This document shows positions 1 through 8,099 of a stretch of 64,000 nt of DNA, in pieces (the first letter of the stretch is position 1; every line of letters starts with the position of its first letter). The notes beneath the pieces were generated by a model that was given only the letters and a program-made list of their open reading frames with translations, was not told the DNA's origin and ran no database searches. The position numbers and the translations under genes were made by a program. Source of the DNA: Virgibacillus necropolis (GTDB lineage Bacteria; Bacillota; Bacilli; Bacillales; Amphibacillaceae); assembly GCF_002224365.1 (NCBI RefSeq), contig NZ_CP022437.1, forward strand, positions 3,782,001-3,846,000, in the 5' to 3' direction.

Positions 1-252
1 TGTCTTTTAATGATTCATTTGAATTCATTGTGCTTCCCCTTTCGAAAATCAGTTTATCATTCTTGCTTCTTCAATTTGATAACATAGTACCATAACTACC
101 CCCAAAGACACCTGATTATTTCGACCTGTATCTTTGTCTTTTATATGACAGTAAAATGTGTTAGATAGTCTTTGCTTATACTAGTTGATTGAAAACCTGT
201 ATTGTTCCTATGGGAAGTTTTGGTATAGGATTTGATTAGAGAAGATGATCTC

Positions 253-1029
253 ATGACGATTAACTTTCATGACGATACAAATAAACAAAGCTATACAACA
301 CGAAAAGCAGATGATAGTTGGCTAGAATTGATGGAGATGATAATTGATTTCAAAGCTGCTAAGCGTGCATTAGACATTGGATGTGGTGGTGGAATCTACA
401 CTAAAGCTCTAGCAGATCTGGGAATTCCCGCAGTAACTGGCGTTGATTTTTCAAAAACAATGATAGATGGAGCAAAGGTGAATTGTCGCGACTACAAACA
501 GATTAATTTCCAGGTTGCAACCGCCTTTGAAACGGGATTGCCTAGTGAGCAGTATGATGTGATTTTAGAACGGGCGTTGATTCATCATTTAAGTGATTTG
601 AAATCTTGTTTTAAGGAAGCTTTTCGTTTGTTAAAGCCTGGAGGTATTTTTGTCATACAAGATCGTACCCCTTTCGATTGTTTACTTGAAGGAACTAGCA
701 ACCATATTAGAGGGTATATTCTCTCCATGTTCCCTCAGTTAGTGGATTTAGAGATTAAAAGACGGCACGAAAGTAATACTATTTTGCAAAAATTAAAAGC
801 GGCTAATTTTGTCGATTTAGAGGAAGTAAAGCTATGGAAAACAAGAAAAACTTATTCTTCTAAAAAGGAATTACTGGACGATATTCGCTCAAGGACTGGC
901 CGCTCCATTTTACATGAATTAAATGATCAGGAGTTAGAGGAACTTATTGCGTTTTTAGATGGTAAACTTGTTGAAAAGGAAATTGTAGAAAAAGATCGTT
1001 GGACGTTTTGGAAAGCAATAAAAAAATAA
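253..1029 (+). CDS. Class I SAM-dependent methyltransferase
   Basis: Predicted soluble methyltransferase of about 258 residues that uses S-adenosylmethionine; the substrate is unknown. The glycine-rich motif I (ALDIGCGGGIYTKAL) lies about 45 residues in. It is followed by an acidic strand (GVDFSKTMI) and a motif IV-like segment (YDVILERALIHHL), the usual order for the Methyltransf_11/25 fold. The C-terminal third is helical and charged. I chose the ATG at 253. A TTG at 232 is also in frame, but its AGGA lies too close to act as a ribosome binding site. The gene stands alone; the next gene faces it on the other strand. Confidence 0.8.
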   Translation: MTINFHDDTNKQSYTTRKADDSWLELMEMIIDFKAAKRALDIGCGGGIYTKALADLGIPAVTGVDFSKTMIDGAKVNCRDYKQINFQVATAFETGLPSEQYDVILERALIHHLSDLKSCFKEAFRLLKPGGIFVIQDRTPFDCLLEGTSNHIRGYILSMFPQLVDLEIKRRHESNTILQKLKAANFVDLEEVKLWKTRKTYSSKKELLDDIRSRTGRSILHELNDQELEELIAFLDGKLVEKEIVEKDRWTFWKAIKK

Positions 1030-1132
1030 TATTTTTTACGAATTATGCAGAATACTGATTCTATGCATCACAGGGTAGTCCTCCATCAAAAATTGCATAA
1101 AAATAGGAAAGGACAGCTCCTCTCCTACAATG

Positions 1133-1891
1133 TTACTTGTTTATTTTTTGATCTTCAGCCTGTTTTTGATTCACTAAAAACCTTTTAGGCGTTTGGTCAG
1201 AACTGCTGATTAAATTTGCAATATAAGAAGATGTGTTATGGTAACCATTTTCAATCTTTTCTGCAAGGTAGTTTGTTCGCTCAAATAGAATGGAACGGAA
1301 ATATTCAATTTGTCTCGTGACCTTTTCTGTCAAAGCTTCTTGGTTTTCAAGCCTGCTTAATACTTCATCTTGCGCATTCTCTTGTTTCTTTATTTGATCA
1401 GACAATTCTTTTTGAAAATCATACTGTTCATCAACTTTTGATTTAAATGCTTCATTTTCCAGACAATACGCTTCCAGTTGGTCCATAACCTCTTGATTCG
1501 ATTGGCTCAAATTGTTAACTTGATCCATCATTTCCTGTTCTGACAATCGTTCATCTTCCATTATTACCTGTAACTTCTTATTTTCGTTTTCTAATCTCTT
1601 CAGCCGATCTACAACAAAACGTTGGTCTTTTTCTTGTTGAACATTACTTATCTTTAGTTCATTTAAACTATTACTGACTTCCTTCCATTTGTTTGATTGT
1701 GCAAATTCCTGTTGTTCATATAAAGATTTCAGTCCATGAATGGAATGATTTAATGACTCATTCACTTTAAGTTGTCCTTTTACAAGCTCTTCGAAGTGAT
1801 CTCTTTTAAAATAGCTTTGGTTAGGTTCATCAATATTTCCTTCATTTTTAAAAAGATCAACATGCCTACTGTTGTTAATAAATAATCCCAT
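1133..1891 (-). CDS. Coiled-coil protein of unknown function
   Basis: A 252-residue protein that I do not recognise. From about residue 35 to 215 it is almost entirely heptad-like, rich in Glu, Lys, Gln, Asn and Leu (for example VDRLKRLENENKKLQVIMED), which predicts a long coiled coil. There is no signal peptide or membrane segment. The C-terminal part (RQIEYFRSILFERTNYLAEKI) may be a capping helix. A GGGGATG-type ribosome binding site precedes the ATG. It is monocistronic between two opposite or spaced genes. Any role in the cell envelope, spore or division apparatus would be a guess. Confidence 0.6.
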   Translation of the reverse strand: MGLFINNSRHVDLFKNEGNIDEPNQSYFKRDHFEELVKGQLKVNESLNHSIHGLKSLYEQQEFAQSNKWKEVSNSLNELKISNVQQEKDQRFVVDRLKRLENENKKLQVIMEDERLSEQEMMDQVNNLSQSNQEVMDQLEAYCLENEAFKSKVDEQYDFQKELSDQIKKQENAQDEVLSRLENQEALTEKVTRQIEYFRSILFERTNYLAEKIENGYHNTSSYIANLISSSDQTPKRFLVNQKQAEDQKINK

Positions 1892-1984
1892 CTGTTATTT
1901 TCATCCCCTTTATCACCTATACACTTTTATCCTATGCATTTCTATGATAATCGGGACAAATGACACGGCTTTTTCGAAGTATGG

Positions 1985-2027
1985 TAAAACTATTGTTTGT
2001 TTTGTACAGAAACAAACAATAGTTTTA
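1985..2027. repeat. 18-bp inverted repeat (hairpin), 7-base loop
   Basis: The sequence at 1985-2002 is the exact reverse complement of 2010-2027, with a 7-base loop (TGTACAG). The outer ends are A/T tracts, so it could be a weak bidirectional terminator between the coiled-coil gene and the acetyltransferase gene. It could also be an operator for the coiled-coil gene, which starts about 95 bases away. A 61-codon open frame crosses it on the minus strand, but I do not regard that frame as a gene. Confidence 0.6.
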
Positions 2028-2160
2028 TGGTTGGTATAATGGAAATGGACGAAACAACTACCAAAAGTTGTATCTAGAATACTTATACTTTGTTCCATTT
2101 TATTGACGGTATCACCATTTATAATAAACTTTTTCGTTTTAAGTTGAATTACACAATTTT

Positions 2161-2667
2161 TTAGTGTAAAAATAAAACCATATACTCTTCATCATAATAC
2201 GAATTACCAATTTTTAATGCTTTTTCTTCCAAACCAAATGACATAAAGCCTAATTTTGTATACAGACCTTTTGCTCTCTCATTTATTTTAACTACCGTTA
2301 GGTTTAATTTTTCAATTTCATCTATAGATATTGCGGTCTTGATAACTTCTTTTAACAAAGCTTCACCTATACCCACCCCCTGCTTTTCAGGTGTTACGTA
2401 CATAGCAAAAATACTTGCACGGTGCCGTAGCTTTTGATGTTTTTCCTGTAACAGTGTGACCATACCTATGAGGGTTTCGTTTTCATAGGCACCAAATGTA
2501 TAACTACCTTCTGCATCCATATTAGTTGCTACTTGCTCAATCGGGTTTTCTCTTTTGATTGCCTCTTCATAGCTTGTCGCGAATGCTTCCGGGTTTTGTT
2601 TTAATGCCTCTAATCTTAATTTCCAATAGCTTTCTGCGTCAGATGATGCCAATAATCTCACTTTCAA
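2161..2667 (-). CDS. GNAT family N-acetyltransferase
   Basis: A 168-residue GNAT enzyme expected to transfer an acetyl group from acetyl-CoA to an unidentified amine. The acetyl-CoA binding motif A is visible as MYVTPEKQGVGIGEALLKEV near residues 89-108, in the Q/R-x-x-G-x-G/A pattern. The late segment NERAKGLYTKLGF is motif B. The N-terminal part (LRLEALKQNPEAFATSYEE) matches a common Bacillaceae GNAT subfamily. A GGAGGAATT ribosome binding site precedes the ATG at 2667. Monocistronic. Confidence 0.85.
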   Translation of the reverse strand: MKVRLLASSDAESYWKLRLEALKQNPEAFATSYEEAIKRENPIEQVATNMDAEGSYTFGAYENETLIGMVTLLQEKHQKLRHRASIFAMYVTPEKQGVGIGEALLKEVIKTAISIDEIEKLNLTVVKINERAKGLYTKLGFMSFGLEEKALKIGNSYYDEEYMVLFLH

Positions 2668-2870
2668 ATTAATTCCTCCTGAACTTTCATGTGCGAACTG
2701 GCGAAATCAGATGAACATATGTAGAGTTATCCAAGGGTTCGATTAGAACGGGACTCATAGACCCACCCACACTAATTTTTATTGATCACAAATTCCATAA
2801 AAAAACTGCCTCGATTATATCTGTTTACTATATAAGTTATTCGACACAATCACCTAAATTCCTGCTTATA

Positions 2871-2906
2871 AAAACGCCACTATCCGCAAGTGCAGACAGT
2901 GACGCT
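2871..2906 (-). terminator. Rho-independent terminator of putP
   Basis: Read on the minus strand, AGCGTCACT pairs with AGTGGCGT (two G-T pairs) and is followed by a run of T. It lies about 15 bases after the putP stop codon. Confidence 0.8.
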
Positions 2907-2920
2907 TCCTATAATATATG

Positions 2921-4390
2921 TTACTCCTTCATTTTTTGTTCCATTAGTTCAAATTGTGCTTGTACTTGTTTCTCCGGATCTTTTGTCATTAAGCTTACAA
3001 CAATTACAGCAATAAGACTAAGGAAGAATCCAGGGATTAATTCATATAAATCAGAATTTGCTAAACTAGGAATAACTAGCCATACAACAATTATCAAACC
3101 ACCGACTACCATTCCAGCAAGTGCTCCCCACTTCGTCATACGCTTCCAATATAAGCTCAATAGAACTGTTGGCCCAAATGCTGCACCAAATCCAGCCCAT
3201 GCATTTCCTACAAGCCCTAAGATGGTATCATTTGGAGTATATGCAAGCATAAGCGCAATAATTGCTACTACTAATACCGCCAGTCTACCAACCATAACAA
3301 GTTCCTTATCAGATGCATCTCTTCTAAAGAATGTTCGATAGAAATCCTCTGTGACAGCACTTGATGTAACAAGAAGTTGTGAAGAAACAGTACTCATAAT
3401 TGCTGCAAGGATTGCTGCAAGAATGAATCCTGTGATATAAGGATTGAATAATACTTCTGCAAAAACTATCAACACAGTCTCAGGATCTTGTATTTGACCA
3501 GTTCCATTAAAGTAGGAAACACCTACAAGACCAACTAGCATTGCGCCAACGATTGAAATGGCCATCCAGCCAATTCCGATACGACGTGCAGACTTTAAAT
3601 CTTTCACTGACTTAATTGCCATAAATCGAACAATAATATGTGGTTGTCCAAAATACCCTAGACCCCATGCTAAGAAAGATATGATTGTAACAAAGGATGC
3701 ACCCTTGAAAAGCTCTAATAATGAAGGGTCGATTTGTCGTAAATCATCAAGTAATGTCTGGGTGCCACCAACTTCTGTTATAGCTACGATTGGAACCATT
3801 ACTAATGCTACGAACATGATAATTCCCTGCACGAAGTCAGTCATGCTTACTGCTAAGAAACCACCAAAAAGCGTGTAAGCAACGACAACACCAACTGTTA
3901 AAAATAGTCCAATTCTATAATCGAGTCCAAATGCACTTTCAAATAATGTACCACCTGCAACCATACCAGCGCACGCGTATAAAATAAAAAAGACAAGTAT
4001 AACTATACCAGAAACTAGTCGTAACGTATTAGATGAGTCAAAAAAACGATTTTCTAAATAATCTGGAATAGTAATGGAGTCTTTGGCAATTTCTGTATAA
4101 GTTCGTAGTCTAGGTGCCAATATTAGATAGTTTACATAAGCACCTACAGTAAGACCAATTGCAAGCCATGCACTTGCAACCCCTGTCATATACATTGCTC
4201 CAGGTAAACCCATAACCATCCAACCACTCATGTCAGAAGCCCCTGCTGATAATGCAGTTACTGCTGGTCCTAAATCGCGTCCACCTAACATATAATCATT
4301 CAGGTTCTTTGTTCTTCTATAAGACCAATATCCAATTAATAACATGCCGACCATATAAATGCCCAGCGAAATAAACACTCCTACTTCCAC
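2921..4390 (-). CDS. putP: Sodium/proline symporter PutP
   Basis: A 489-residue SSSF (SLC5-type) transporter that imports L-proline with Na+, as a nutrient and osmoprotectant. About 13 hydrophobic segments are visible. The hallmark region after the first helix (NDYMLGGRDLGPAVTALSAG then DMSGWMVMGLPGAMY) is close to Bacillus PutP/OpuE. The sodium-site helix with SSQLLVTSSAVTEDFYR is also present. I placed the start at the GTG at 4390, behind AAAGGAGAGATTAT; this gives the normal family length and removes about 27 non-conserved residues. No proline catabolic genes adjoin it, which suggests an osmotic or general uptake role. Confidence 0.92.
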   Translation of the reverse strand: MEVGVFISLGIYMVGMLLIGYWSYRRTKNLNDYMLGGRDLGPAVTALSAGASDMSGWMVMGLPGAMYMTGVASAWLAIGLTVGAYVNYLILAPRLRTYTEIAKDSITIPDYLENRFFDSSNTLRLVSGIVILVFFILYACAGMVAGGTLFESAFGLDYRIGLFLTVGVVVAYTLFGGFLAVSMTDFVQGIIMFVALVMVPIVAITEVGGTQTLLDDLRQIDPSLLELFKGASFVTIISFLAWGLGYFGQPHIIVRFMAIKSVKDLKSARRIGIGWMAISIVGAMLVGLVGVSYFNGTGQIQDPETVLIVFAEVLFNPYITGFILAAILAAIMSTVSSQLLVTSSAVTEDFYRTFFRRDASDKELVMVGRLAVLVVAIIALMLAYTPNDTILGLVGNAWAGFGAAFGPTVLLSLYWKRMTKWGALAGMVVGGLIIVVWLVIPSLANSDLYELIPGFFLSLIAVIVVSLMTKDPEKQVQAQFELMEQKMKE

Positions 4391-4718
4391 ATAATCTCTC
4401 CTTTTAGTTTTATGGTTTGCTTTTATTAGAAAGGTTACGCCTCTTTTTGATCTTGCGTTGACCAACTGCAAGAAACATAATTAAAAGCAATAAATAACAC
4501 CAACGGTTATATAAGTTACCATTCAACCAAGGCACATTCAAGTAAAGACAACATCGAAGAAATAGTGTAAATCCGCGCTAACACACTATTATGATAGGAA
4601 TGATACCGATTGCAAAAAATGTAAAAGAAATAAGATTATGAATAGTCAATTGGGGTATTTTGTCGGATATTTCGGGAAATCAGGAAGGGGTGATGACAAA
4701 AATTCCAATTAGGTCAAC

Positions 4719-4748
4719 AAAAAATATCCTTCACAAGGGATATTTTCA
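4719..4748 (-). terminator. Terminator after the DUF4064 gene
   Basis: AAAATATCC at 4721-4729 pairs with GGATATTTT at 4738-4746 around an 8-base loop. On the minus strand a T run follows. It lies about 30 bases after the stop codon at 4780. Confidence 0.7.
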
Positions 4749-4779
4749 TCCACTTATGAGGATATTTACTCAGGAATTA

Positions 4780-5211
4780 TTATTCATAAATAATCGTTTT
4801 TGGCTTACGAACAAGACACATAATTCCTGCAATCAGGTAGAAAATTCCTGCTATTATTCCTGTTCCAAAGCTGACGATTGCCACAACGATAGAAGTTACA
4901 ATAAATAGTATACCCGCAGCTTTTGGCTTTTTATTGCCTTTAATGAATATCATTGAAACAATACCTAACACAATGGCAACAATAGATACAATAGTAAGTA
5001 TTAATCCGCTACTGCCTACCGTATCCATTACATTGTTTATATCGGTCATGGATATGGATGCGGTAGGGTCTTGCGCAGCAGCTTCTTTAAAAAATCCTTC
5101 AACTTGATCCCTATTACTTTCTGCCCAAACCATTACCCCTCCGATAGCAGCTAGAAAAGCATAAAACAATGCACCAATTACACCTAAAACAACTTCTCCA
5201 ATTCGTTTCAT
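4780..5211 (-). CDS. DUF4064 family membrane protein
   Basis: A 143-residue small membrane protein with four hydrophobic segments: one at the N-terminus (VVLGVIGALFYAFLAAIGGV), then after an extracytoplasmic stretch (residues about 32-60) three more. The arrangement and the GIFYLIAGIMCLVRKPK ending match the DUF4064 family, whose function is unknown. The start is the ATG at 5211, preceded by GGAGGTATACAT. A longer frame beginning 8 codons upstream lacks its own ribosome binding site. It has its own terminator and appears monocistronic. Confidence 0.75.
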   Translation of the reverse strand: MKRIGEVVLGVIGALFYAFLAAIGGVMVWAESNRDQVEGFFKEAAAQDPTASISMTDINNVMDTVGSSGLILTIVSIVAIVLGIVSMIFIKGNKKPKAAGILFIVTSIVVAIVSFGTGIIAGIFYLIAGIMCLVRKPKTIIYE

Positions 5212-5380
5212 ATGTATACCTCCTTCCAAGTTCAAAAAAATGTGTCTATTAATCTACGTTTTACTAATCGATTATGTTTCATTTTATTCATAAATTTCCC
5301 TATTAATCAAGTGGTTTAAAAGGTTTACCTTATGTATGGATTTAGGAAAACTGTAGTCAATTTCATTTAAATGTGGATGA

Positions 5381-5425
5381 GGTTGGACAGAACCCATATA
5401 AACAATAATTTAGTGCCATCCAACC
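5381..5425. repeat. Imperfect hairpin in intergenic DNA
   Basis: GGTTGGA at 5381-5387 pairs with TCCAACC at 5419-5425 across an AT-rich 31-base loop. It lies between two leftward small membrane-protein genes. No T run follows on either strand, so I do not call it a terminator. Confidence 0.35.
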
Positions 5426-5455
5426 ATAGGAATCAATTAGTATATGCATAACTTA

Positions 5456-5602
5456 TTATATTCTTTTACTAAAAAACATAGCCAATAAGCCTGTTCCCAT
5501 TCCTATTAATGTACCTACTGCCGCATTTCCAAATAAAATGCCAAGCCCTATACCAAGTAACATACAGCCTACAAACACGATTACACCTCTGTCGAATCTC
5601 AT
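5456..5602 (-). CDS. Small hydrophobic protein, 48 residues
   Basis: A 48-codon gene reading [20 protein letters not shown] at its start and ending SKRI. It has one long or two short membrane segments rich in Gly ([20 protein letters not shown]), a glycine-zipper pattern, and a basic C-terminus. A purine-rich GGGGCGGGGGTG lies 4-15 bases before the ATG, a strong ribosome binding site for this genome. I recognise no function; it looks like one of the many conserved small membrane proteins of Bacillaceae. Confidence 0.6.
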   Translation of the reverse strand: MRFDRGVIVFVGCMLLGIGLGILFGNAAVGTLIGMGTGLLAMFFSKRI

Positions 5603-5740
5603 GTTCTACACCCCCGCCCCTTATGATAAACAACGCTGCAAATCAGTTAATTTTTATGATAGCTTGTTATATTTTATTCTGGGATAGGCTAATAATTACT
5701 TTTATTATAATTTTTTTGTACACTCCCCATTTTTAAATCA

Positions 5741-5783
5741 AAAAAAGTAGGCCCAAAACTCTAAAATGAGTTGGCGCCTTTTT
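5741..5783. terminator. Probable bidirectional terminator
   Basis: An imperfect GC-containing stem (AGGCCC...AAACTC pairing with GAGTT...GGCGCCT) is flanked by an A run on the left and T5 on the right, so it could stop transcription in both directions. No gene reads into it directly from the left. Confidence 0.55.
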
Positions 5784-5954
5784 ATGAAAGTTCACGTTGT
5801 ATGATGCTATCTTTTTCCAGAAACCGACAAGCTTAAAAAACCAGTCCTCATACCGTAGATGCTAATTCTCTTGCTGGGACATAACATATCCATCTTATCG
5901 CCTGTAACTTCACTATTTTTGCTTATGTCGTTGAATTACATTTGTAATGTATCC

Positions 5955-6422
5955 TTAAAAATCTATTTCAAGCGTTTCTTTAATTTTATTTAACATGTCC
6001 GGATACTTTTTAGTTGTAATATACCTTTTAATTGCATCACCGGTATTTTGAATAAAAAAGAAGGTACCATCTTCTAGTACATAAAACGAATAGGCGACAT
6101 ATGTGCCAGTTGTAAGCTTTTCTTCATCAGAAATGGAAAAAGAATAGGAGTCCCTTATTCTCAATTTATTAATAAACTTATCATAATCTCCTTTTTTAAC
6201 ATTCATCCCCTCAACCATAGTTAATAGCTTGATAATCCTCTGGTCCTCTTTTATAACTATAGGTTCTCCAGACGATCCTGATACATTGTCTACTACTTTA
6301 TTAATTAAAAGCGTTTCTGCAAAACTTTTATCTTTGATTTCTAAGACCTTCTCCTCATTTGAACATGCACTTAGCATTACTAGAATTAAAATGACACTTA
6401 TAATCTTTTGGATAAAATACAT
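5955..6422 (-). CDS. Putative lipoprotein of unknown function
   Basis: A 155-residue predicted lipoprotein. Residues 1-20 form a signal peptide with the lipobox LSAC, and Cys20 is the predicted lipid-modified residue. The mature part is charged and has no domain I recognise. The ATG at 6422 directly follows the stop codon of the upstream DUF1697 gene, so the two were probably co-transcribed and translation of this gene may depend on ribosomes arriving from upstream. The frameshift in that upstream gene could therefore affect its expression. Confidence 0.65.
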   Translation of the reverse strand: MYFIQKIISVILILVMLSACSNEEKVLEIKDKSFAETLLINKVVDNVSGSSGEPIVIKEDQRIIKLLTMVEGMNVKKGDYDKFINKLRIRDSYSFSISDEEKLTTGTYVAYSFYVLEDGTFFFIQNTGDAIKRYITTKKYPDMLNKIKETLEIDF

Positions 6423-6961
6423 CTACTCTCTTGCACCTACCATTGTAGATAATTTCATGACAGTCCTCCAGTTGCGCAATGTTGCAGGTACATCTAATTT
6501 TTGAAGATGAGTTGGCAGCTTGGATTTATGTAAGTTCTGACGAAAATGCATGTAGACTTCTTTTCCATTGATTTGATACTCATCTATTTCATCGTCAAAT
6601 TTTACTAATTGATCTTTTCTTTCTTGTGAAGGTGATTCAGCCAAAAAAGATACATGAATGCTTTCAACTTCTGATAAATTTTCAAATGAATAAGGACATC
6701 TATTGATAATTTGTTCCAGTTCAGTTGCTGTTCTTAAGATAACAGGGACTGGAAACCCAAATGTTGATTGGTTTCTTGTTCAAGTTGTTGTGTTAACGGT
6801 TCGGCATTTCTTTCAGAATCAAAAATGACGTTACCGCTTTGAATATAAGTTTGGACATTCTCAAGACTCATCGATTCTAGTAATTCTTTCAATACTGCCA
6901 TCTTAACTTTGTTACGCTTGCCCAAATTAATAGCACGCAATAAAGCAATATAAGTGGTCAT
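6423..6961 (-). pseudogene. DUF1697 protein gene, single-base frameshift
   Basis: A DUF1697 family gene of about 179 residues when repaired. The N-terminal part (MTTYIALLRAINLGKRNKVK through YIQSGNVIFDSE) is typical of the family. It then runs out of frame at HLGF and stops after four residues. Inserting one T in the short T run near 6753-6758 continues the protein as GFPVPVILRTATELEQIINR, then joins exactly to the second open segment ending MVGARE at 6423. Everything downstream is undecayed. This is therefore either a very recent mutation or a base-calling error in a homopolymer. Confidence 0.8.
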
Positions 6962-7013
6962 TTTTTCACCTCTTCATTAGAGAAAATTCTATCTAATTTA
7001 ATAATAAATTATT

Positions 7014-7496
7014 TTACCCCTTATTTAACAATTTGGACATGATTATATCCTTTGCTTCATAATCCAGTTTTTCATATAGATTAATTGCTCGTCTATTATG
7101 GGCGAATACATGTAATGATATCTTTTCAATTCCATTTGCGAGTGCATGGTCATCCAATTCTTGTAAAGCTGCTTTTCCATAATCTTGCCCTTGTAATTCA
7201 TCGAAAATAAAAATATCAAAAATAAAAGCTTCTTTTTGTCGATGACTTGGATCAAACCGATACCAAAGCCAGCCAACCTTTTTCTTATCTTCAATTTTCG
7301 TAATGGCATACAGGAATTGATTCTCGCTATCCAAGCCTTCTGGTAATAGTCTTTCAAATTCCTTTTCAGCCTTTTCTGGTGCCTCTTCTTTTGTCCAAGT
7401 TCCCGCTTCTACTTTCTCATCTGCATATACTAGAATACTTTTCGATGTATAATGAGCAAAATCATCCTGTGTCATTGGAATTAGTGTAACTGTCAT
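7014..7496 (-). CDS. GNAT family N-acetyltransferase
   Basis: A 160-residue GNAT enzyme with unknown acceptor. Motif A appears as FIFDELQGQDYGKAALQELD at about residues 92-111, and HVFAHNRRAINLYEKLDYEA is motif B. The N-terminal half is acidic and helical, as in the MccE/RimJ-like group that acts on amino-acid or peptide amines. A GGAGGAATCAC site precedes the ATG at 7496. Monocistronic. Confidence 0.85.
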   Translation of the reverse strand: MTVTLIPMTQDDFAHYTSKSILVYADEKVEAGTWTKEEAPEKAEKEFERLLPEGLDSENQFLYAITKIEDKKKVGWLWYRFDPSHRQKEAFIFDIFIFDELQGQDYGKAALQELDDHALANGIEKISLHVFAHNRRAINLYEKLDYEAKDIIMSKLLNKG

Positions 7497-7771
7497 TGTG
7501 ATTCCTCCTAGCGTTTGGTAGATATAATTCTAGTTTAACCTAATCTAATAATGGTGTTATTCCAAGCATCTATCATTAGTTGATTTCATCCAATCACCTT
7601 TATAACTCAAATAGTTTACTTTTTTGCAACTTTTTTTGGAGCTTCTTCTAAATTTATATCCCTAGCAATTGTTCAGGTATAAATATCTGGTTTTACTCTT
7701 AACAATTTCGCCTCACACCTTGATTATTCCTGCAAAACAGAAAATTTTTATCTACAAAAGAGAGCCTGTCG

Positions 7772-7981
7772 AAAGAACACGGAATTGCAGGGGAAAAGTC
7801 CTTCATCATACCAATGAAGAACTAAAGAAACACGGAAACGCAGCGGAAAAGTCCTTCATCATGCCGATGAAGAACTAAAGAACACGGGAACGCAGACAAA
7901 TAGTCCTTCATCATGCCAATGAAGAACTAAAGAACACGGAAATGCAGAGAAAAAGTCCTTCATCATGCGGATGAAGGACTT
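7772..7981. repeat. Four tandem 52-bp hairpin-bearing repeats
   Basis: Four direct copies start at 7772, 7824, 7877 and 7929 with a 52-53 bp period. Each begins AAAGAACACGG (AAAGAAACACGG in copy 2) and carries CTTCATCATnCCnATGAAGAACT or a close variant, which can fold into a hairpin. In the fourth copy the hairpin is perfect (AGTCCTTCATC with GATGAAGGACT). With the T run read on the minus strand, it forms a good terminator about 120 bases after cstA. The copies differ mainly in the six to nine bases after CACGG. No believable protein crosses the array. Confidence 0.85.
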
Positions 7982-8099
7982 TAACCTGGTGAATTTGATG
8001 TTGTCATTAAAACTATCTGCTATTCGTTAATTGATTTGATATTTTCTCCACGGTAAGTGAATTACTTACCCAAAGGGGAAACTCTTTTCACTGAATCTA

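Noticed and set aside
1913-2098. 61-codon open frame on the minus strand
   Set aside because: It is built largely from the AT-rich inverted repeat at 1985-2027, has odd composition (many Cys, His and Phe) and no ribosome binding site.
7669-7878. 69-codon open frame on the plus strand
   Set aside because: Its C-terminal half is simply the tandem repeat read in one frame (repeating HHTNEELKKHGNA-like sequence).
7772-7981. CRISPR array
   Set aside because: The period is 52 bp, but most of the unit is conserved and only six to nine bases vary, so there are no true spacers.
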